Assembly: GCA_035293765.1 (NCBI GenBank)
Contig: DATGMF010000084.1
Span: 1-64,000 of the forward strand
From: DASRHT01 sp035293765
GTDB lineage: Bacteria > Chloroflexota > Ktedonobacteria > Ktedonobacterales > Ktedonobacteraceae
DNA length: 64,000 nucleotides
Direction: 5' to 3'
Part shown: one piece after another, positions 60,964 to 64,000 of the stretch
Layout: the number at the start of each line of letters is the position of its first letter
Position numbering within the stretch: position 1 is the first letter of the stretch
Position numbers and translations under genes: made by a program
The notes under the pieces: model-generated
Databases searched by the model: none
What the model was told of the DNA's origin: nothing
What the model saw: the letters and a program-made list of their open reading frames with translations, nothing else

Positions 60964-61323
60964 CTATAAATAAAATCCCAGGCTGCGCGCTTCCGCATAG
61001 GCTTGTTGCGCTTCCGCGTGCCGTCCCAATTGCTTGAGCACCTGCCCCTTATGGTAGTGGAGAATGGCTGCTCGCGGCGCTAGCTGGATGGCTTGCTCAT
61101 AAGCAGCCAGCGCTGCTTCCTGCAACTCCAGATCAAAAACTCTTTCATCGTATTTGAGCGATCCAAATTCGTGCTGATCGGTCTGTTGTAACGCTGTGGC
61201 ATCATTCCCTAAGATCCCATCGCCTGGCTCATCTAATATCATCAATACACCGCCGTATAAAACGCTGCTTTCCGCAAACAGGTAAAACTCTTCACTGAAA
61301 TATTTACGTTCCGCAGTAAACAA
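60964..61323 (-). CDS. Short TPR-repeat protein
   Basis: Up to 119 residues. The C-terminal half has one and a half to two TPR units (ALAAYEQAIQLAPRAAILHY and KGQVLKQLGRHAEAQQAYAE). The start is uncertain: TTG 61323 or ATG 61242, neither with a good ribosome-binding site. It may be a decayed gene. It converges on the receptor gene. Confidence 0.5.
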   Translation of the reverse strand: MFTAERKYFSEEFYLFAESSVLYGGVLMILDEPGDGILGNDATALQQTDQHEFGSLKYDERVFDLELQEAALAAYEQAIQLAPRAAILHYHKGQVLKQLGRHAEAQQAYAEARSLGFYL

Positions 61324-61612
61324 TTGGAAGTTGGGTATGAAATTGCTTACTTTTGTACTACTCCCATGCGCAAAAGCAACCTGCTCCTACTCGAATAGAA
61401 CTCCACGGACGGCTTTGTCCACGACCCCTCGTGAGGAAGACGCTGTATTATGACTGATCCGGTCATCACTTCTGGATATTCTCTGGAATTTTCCAGAATT
61501 TGTCAAGTCATCAATCAGACTGGGTATAAAAGTAGGGGTAGAAAAAAAGTGTACTGGAAAGTAGGTATTGAGAGGAGGAACAGATTGCCGCCGTCCCTCC
61601 TGGTAATAATGA

Positions 61613-62428
61613 TTAGCGCCGGTACCAGAACTGATCCCAGGCTTGCCAGAAAGTATCGGCGGTTGATGTAACCGTTCTTGGCCCCTCGATGCGCACGCCG
61701 GTCTGTCCAACGAAGTCGTGAACGCGGTCGGGCGTTGCCAGCTCCACTTTGAATGTTACCGGCCCGGCTACTTTGTATGGTTTGGGCCAGTTGCGCATGC
61801 TTAATGCCTGGGCGGCGTTCATTTCAATTAAAGAGCAAGCGTCTTTAGGTGCCATGCAGCGAGCTGAGAAGCGGCCCAGCCCTTTTTTGACCTGCGCAGT
61901 TACTACCTCATTGCCAAGCAGGGTGCGCACCTCTCGGCAGGTTGCTTCGTCACCGGAAACGAAGATCGCGGGCACATCCCAACAACCCGCAATCGCCGCC
62001 AGAATCCCGCTTTCGCCCACCAGCGTATCATTAATCCAGGCGTTATACCAGGCTTCCGAAGAAACTGTATGGCACAGCACGCCATCAGGAGTGCCCGCCA
62101 TTGCATGTGCGCCTACGAATAGAATGGCATCACAGCCCTGGATAAACGGTTCGATATAACGCGCCCAGGGATACCCAAAGACATATTCCGCACCAGATTC
62201 CAGCCGTTCAGGGTTAAAACTCTTAAAACTGTATGCGCCCCCAGCTCCGTGGCAATCGACAACGGTGACTTCTCTGGCGCCAGCCGCGCGTACGCCTCGC
62301 ACTGCTGCATTCATCTCTTCAGTATAGAGCCTTCGACATTCTTCATAGAGAGCCGTCCCGCCTGTCACCTGTTCCCAGGTCTCAATGCAGGAGATACCTT
62401 CCATATCGCAGAAAATGACTACTCGCAT
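61613..62428 (-). CDS. M55 family D-aminopeptidase (DppA type)
   Basis: A 271-residue zinc peptidase. Metal and active-site segments are visible: FCDMEGISCIE near residue 6, VVDCHGAGG near residue 57, VGAHAMAGTPDG near 105 and CHTVSSEAWYNAWIND near 119. DppA enzymes release N-terminal D-amino acids from peptides and help recycle cell-wall material. AGAGGAGG precedes the ATG by 5 nt. Confidence 0.9.
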   Translation of the reverse strand: MRVVIFCDMEGISCIETWEQVTGGTALYEECRRLYTEEMNAAVRGVRAAGAREVTVVDCHGAGGAYSFKSFNPERLESGAEYVFGYPWARYIEPFIQGCDAILFVGAHAMAGTPDGVLCHTVSSEAWYNAWINDTLVGESGILAAIAGCWDVPAIFVSGDEATCREVRTLLGNEVVTAQVKKGLGRFSARCMAPKDACSLIEMNAAQALSMRNWPKPYKVAGPVTFKVELATPDRVHDFVGQTGVRIEGPRTVTSTADTFWQAWDQFWYRR

Positions 62429-62520
62429 GCTATCCTCCTCTTAATATATGCACAAATAAGTAGTAATATGCATAACGGATTTGCCCGCTAGATAGCTTTG
62501 TTGCTGGTCATAATAGCCTG

Positions 62521-62952
62521 TTAAGGATGTTTAGATTGCCAGCGCTGCTCCAGACGCTCAAGTCGTTCTTGCTGCCGAGGATCGGGCTCGTATTCTCGAT
62601 AGAAGCGTTTGCCAATCTTCCAGCCGAGAAATCCACAGATTGCTGCTCCCAGAAGGGCAACCGGTAGTGTGGCAATGCCAAGATAACCGCCATTTGATAG
62701 CAGGATGGAGGTGGTCAGTATGATTGCGAGCGTGAGTAACAAGCCGACGACAATGCCGAGGCAGCAGCCAAGTGGCCCTCCGTTGGTTTCTCCCCGAGCC
62801 TCTGGTGGCAGCATTGCTTCGAGGGCAGGTTCCTGTTGAATAAGCGGTGCCAGTTCTTCTGGCTCTGATTCTATTGAGCTGGAAAACTCTTCCTGGAATG
62901 GCTCGATCTGATATTGCTCATTTTCTGGCGGCCAGGAATCTGAAGTAGGCAC
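62521..62952 (-). CDS. Membrane protein with helical hairpin
   Basis: A 143-residue protein starting at GTG 62952 (AAGGA upstream). An acidic N-terminus (EEFSSSIESEPEELAPL) is followed by two helices (CCLGIVVGLLLTLAIILTTS and LPVALLGAAICGFLGWKIG) and a basic and acidic C-terminus ending LEQRWQSKHP. The family is not recognised. A longer open frame overlapping the upp end is not used. Confidence 0.65.
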   Translation of the reverse strand: MPTSDSWPPENEQYQIEPFQEEFSSSIESEPEELAPLIQQEPALEAMLPPEARGETNGGPLGCCLGIVVGLLLTLAIILTTSILLSNGGYLGIATLPVALLGAAICGFLGWKIGKRFYREYEPDPRQQERLERLEQRWQSKHP

Positions 62953-63013
62953 TGATGTTAATCCTTTGAAAATAGCTGGACTGGTGCAAAATAACGTCCA
63001 GGCTGCCTGATAA

Positions 63014-63724
63014 TTAGAACGTTCCAAACTGGCGGTCTCCGGCATCGCCCAGGCCCGGAACGATATAGCCAATATCGTTCAGCTCCTCGTCGAGAGCCGC
63101 GATGTAGATATCAATATCCGGGTGCGTCTGCGAGAGCTTGAGCAGGCCATAGGGAGCCGCAATAATGCCGATGTATGAAATACGGCGTATGCCGCGCCGC
63201 TTTAAAATGTTGACGGCGTCGATGGCGGAGCCGCCGGTAGCCAGCATGGGGTCCACCGCGTAACATATCTGGAGGTTCACCTTATGCGGGAGCTGGTTAT
63301 AATATTCCAGCGCCTGGAGGGTTTGCTCATCGCGTCGCAGACCCAGATGCCAGATCTGAGCGTCAGGGATCACCTCGCGGAATCCCTCCGCCAGTCCGAG
63401 ACCGGCTCGCAAGATAGGCGTAATCCCTATGCCGCCCGCCAGGGTATACCCCTGCGTTGCTTTCAATGGCGTTTCAATCGTGCAGGCGTCAAGGGCCAGC
63501 GTCGCCGTGGCCTCGTAGGCGAGCAGCGCCCCTATCTCTTTCACTAAACGATAAAATTCCGGCGGCAGGGTGCGTATATCTCGTAGCATGGTCATTTTGT
63601 GCGTCATCACAGGATGAGTTGAGATATGCACGCGGGGCAGATGAAGTACCTCCTCGCGCGTCGGCTGCGCTATTCCCTGCATGGGCAAGGGCTGGCGCCC
63701 TTCGTTACTGTTTATATCCATCAT
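63014..63724 (-). CDS. upp: Uracil phosphoribosyltransferase
   Basis: A 236-residue salvage enzyme that makes UMP from uracil and PRPP. The PRPP-binding DPMLATGGSAIDAV and the family ends GIGITPILRAGLGL and VPGLGDAGDRQFGT are intact. The N-terminus is about 25 residues longer than in E. coli. AAGGAG lies 9 nt before the ATG. Confidence 0.96.
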   Translation of the reverse strand: MMDINSNEGRQPLPMQGIAQPTREEVLHLPRVHISTHPVMTHKMTMLRDIRTLPPEFYRLVKEIGALLAYEATATLALDACTIETPLKATQGYTLAGGIGITPILRAGLGLAEGFREVIPDAQIWHLGLRRDEQTLQALEYYNQLPHKVNLQICYAVDPMLATGGSAIDAVNILKRRGIRRISYIGIIAAPYGLLKLSQTHPDIDIYIAALDEELNDIGYIVPGLGDAGDRQFGTF

Positions 63725-63815
63725 TACAAAATTCTCCTTGTGATCCAGGCTTACGCTTATGAGAAAATTGTATCAGAGTTATGCATGTGCGTCGAATCAT
63801 GGTATTCTCAAGCCG

Positions 63816-63934
63816 GGGCTTTTCAGTTTTCGTCATGCTCGCAGGGCGAAGCACCTCTCTCCCCTTGCCCCGCGCCCCGAACGGGGCGCGAACCCAGGAG
63901 GCAGGAGCCAGAGGAGAGGAAAACTGAAAAGCCC
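63816..63934. repeat. Nested palindromic element
   Basis: Outer arms of 16 bp, GGGCTTTTCAGTTTTC (63816-63831) and GAAAACTGAAAAGCCC (63919-63934), enclose a perfect inner palindrome CGCGCCCCG-AA-CGGGGCGCG (63871-63890). It lies upstream of upp in the gap 63725-64000, whose end shows a TATACTAT stretch near 63980 that could be part of a promoter for a gene beyond the window. Confidence 0.7.
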
Positions 63935-64000
63935 TGACGGTAGTCATACCTTGAATGACGTTGTCGGTCGGGTATGTTATACTATTCCCGTGTCCTTTTC

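Noticed and set aside
62953..63072. N-terminal extension of the small membrane protein into upp
   Set aside because: It would overlap the conserved end of upp in another frame; GTG 62952 has a suitable ribosome-binding site.

Overview
The window looks like a chromosomal segment of a Ktedonobacteria-type member of the Chloroflexota, moderate in GC. This is inferred from gene content and not from a database match. The pointers are a 16S-tRNA-tRNA-5S operon with no 23S gene in it, Chloroflexota-type families (DUF2851, DUF3090, MutL-like ASKHA protein with a zinc-ribbon partner, MidA, DUF92), abundant Rpn-type proteins, good AGGAGG ribosome-binding sites, and many short intergenic palindromes. 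No prophage, CRISPR array, insertion-sequence transposase or biosynthetic cluster was recognised.

Layout. 1-680: end of 16S rRNA, tRNA-Ile, tRNA-Ala, 5S rRNA and a terminator. 700-3100 (minus): a CoaX-type pantothenate kinase with altered motifs, a PH-like membrane protein and a heptad-repeat coiled-coil protein. 3370-7041 (plus): a 1223-residue fusion of an ImmA/IrrE-type metallopeptidase with a UvrD-family helicase and a Cas4/AddB-like iron-sulfur nuclease-fold domain. 7073-10571 (minus): plsC, cmk, a pseudouridine synthase and a DUF2851 gene, tightly packed. 10974-13695 (plus): a membrane-anchored trypsin-like protease and a small secreted protein. 13692-20572 (minus): MidA-type methyltransferase, HD nucleotidase, membrane alpha/beta hydrolase, holA, a small membrane protein and an MprF-like lysyltransferase. 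20946-23700: small membrane proteins, a 235-bp element with perfect 27-bp terminal inverted repeats, DUF92 and a RusA-like nuclease.

23860-28305 (plus): three genes encoding a zinc-ribbon protein with seven tryptophan motifs, a MutL-like ASKHA protein and a KOW-like protein. 28430-28489 holds three consensus DnaA boxes, two of them in a 19-bp hairpin, followed by gpmI (minus). A TPM-domain protein converges on the complete F1Fo ATP synthase operon (31565-39050, minus; atpZ-B-E-F-H-A-G-D-C). 39162-44410: two glycosyltransferases, a 2-hydroxyacid dehydrogenase and DUF3090. 45493-48940: a DegV/FakA fatty-acid kinase pair, Asp23 and rpmB. 49064-53695: rlmN, two Rpn-related genes, an Rmt-family 16S rRNA methyltransferase and a divergent tRNA-guanine transglycosylase overlapping it. 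53875-60935 (plus): tldD, tldE, cvpA, hflX and a soluble GAF-MCP receptor. 60964-63724 (minus): TPR protein, M55 aminopeptidase, a small membrane protein and upp.

Most genes are housekeeping. The parts that deserve attention are the metallopeptidase-helicase-nuclease fusion, the zinc-ribbon/MutL-like/KOW trio, the overlapping Rmt-Tgt pair, the DnaA-box hairpin, and a dispersed family of about 100-bp elements that in four of five copies follows a stop codon, once inside the ATP synthase operon.
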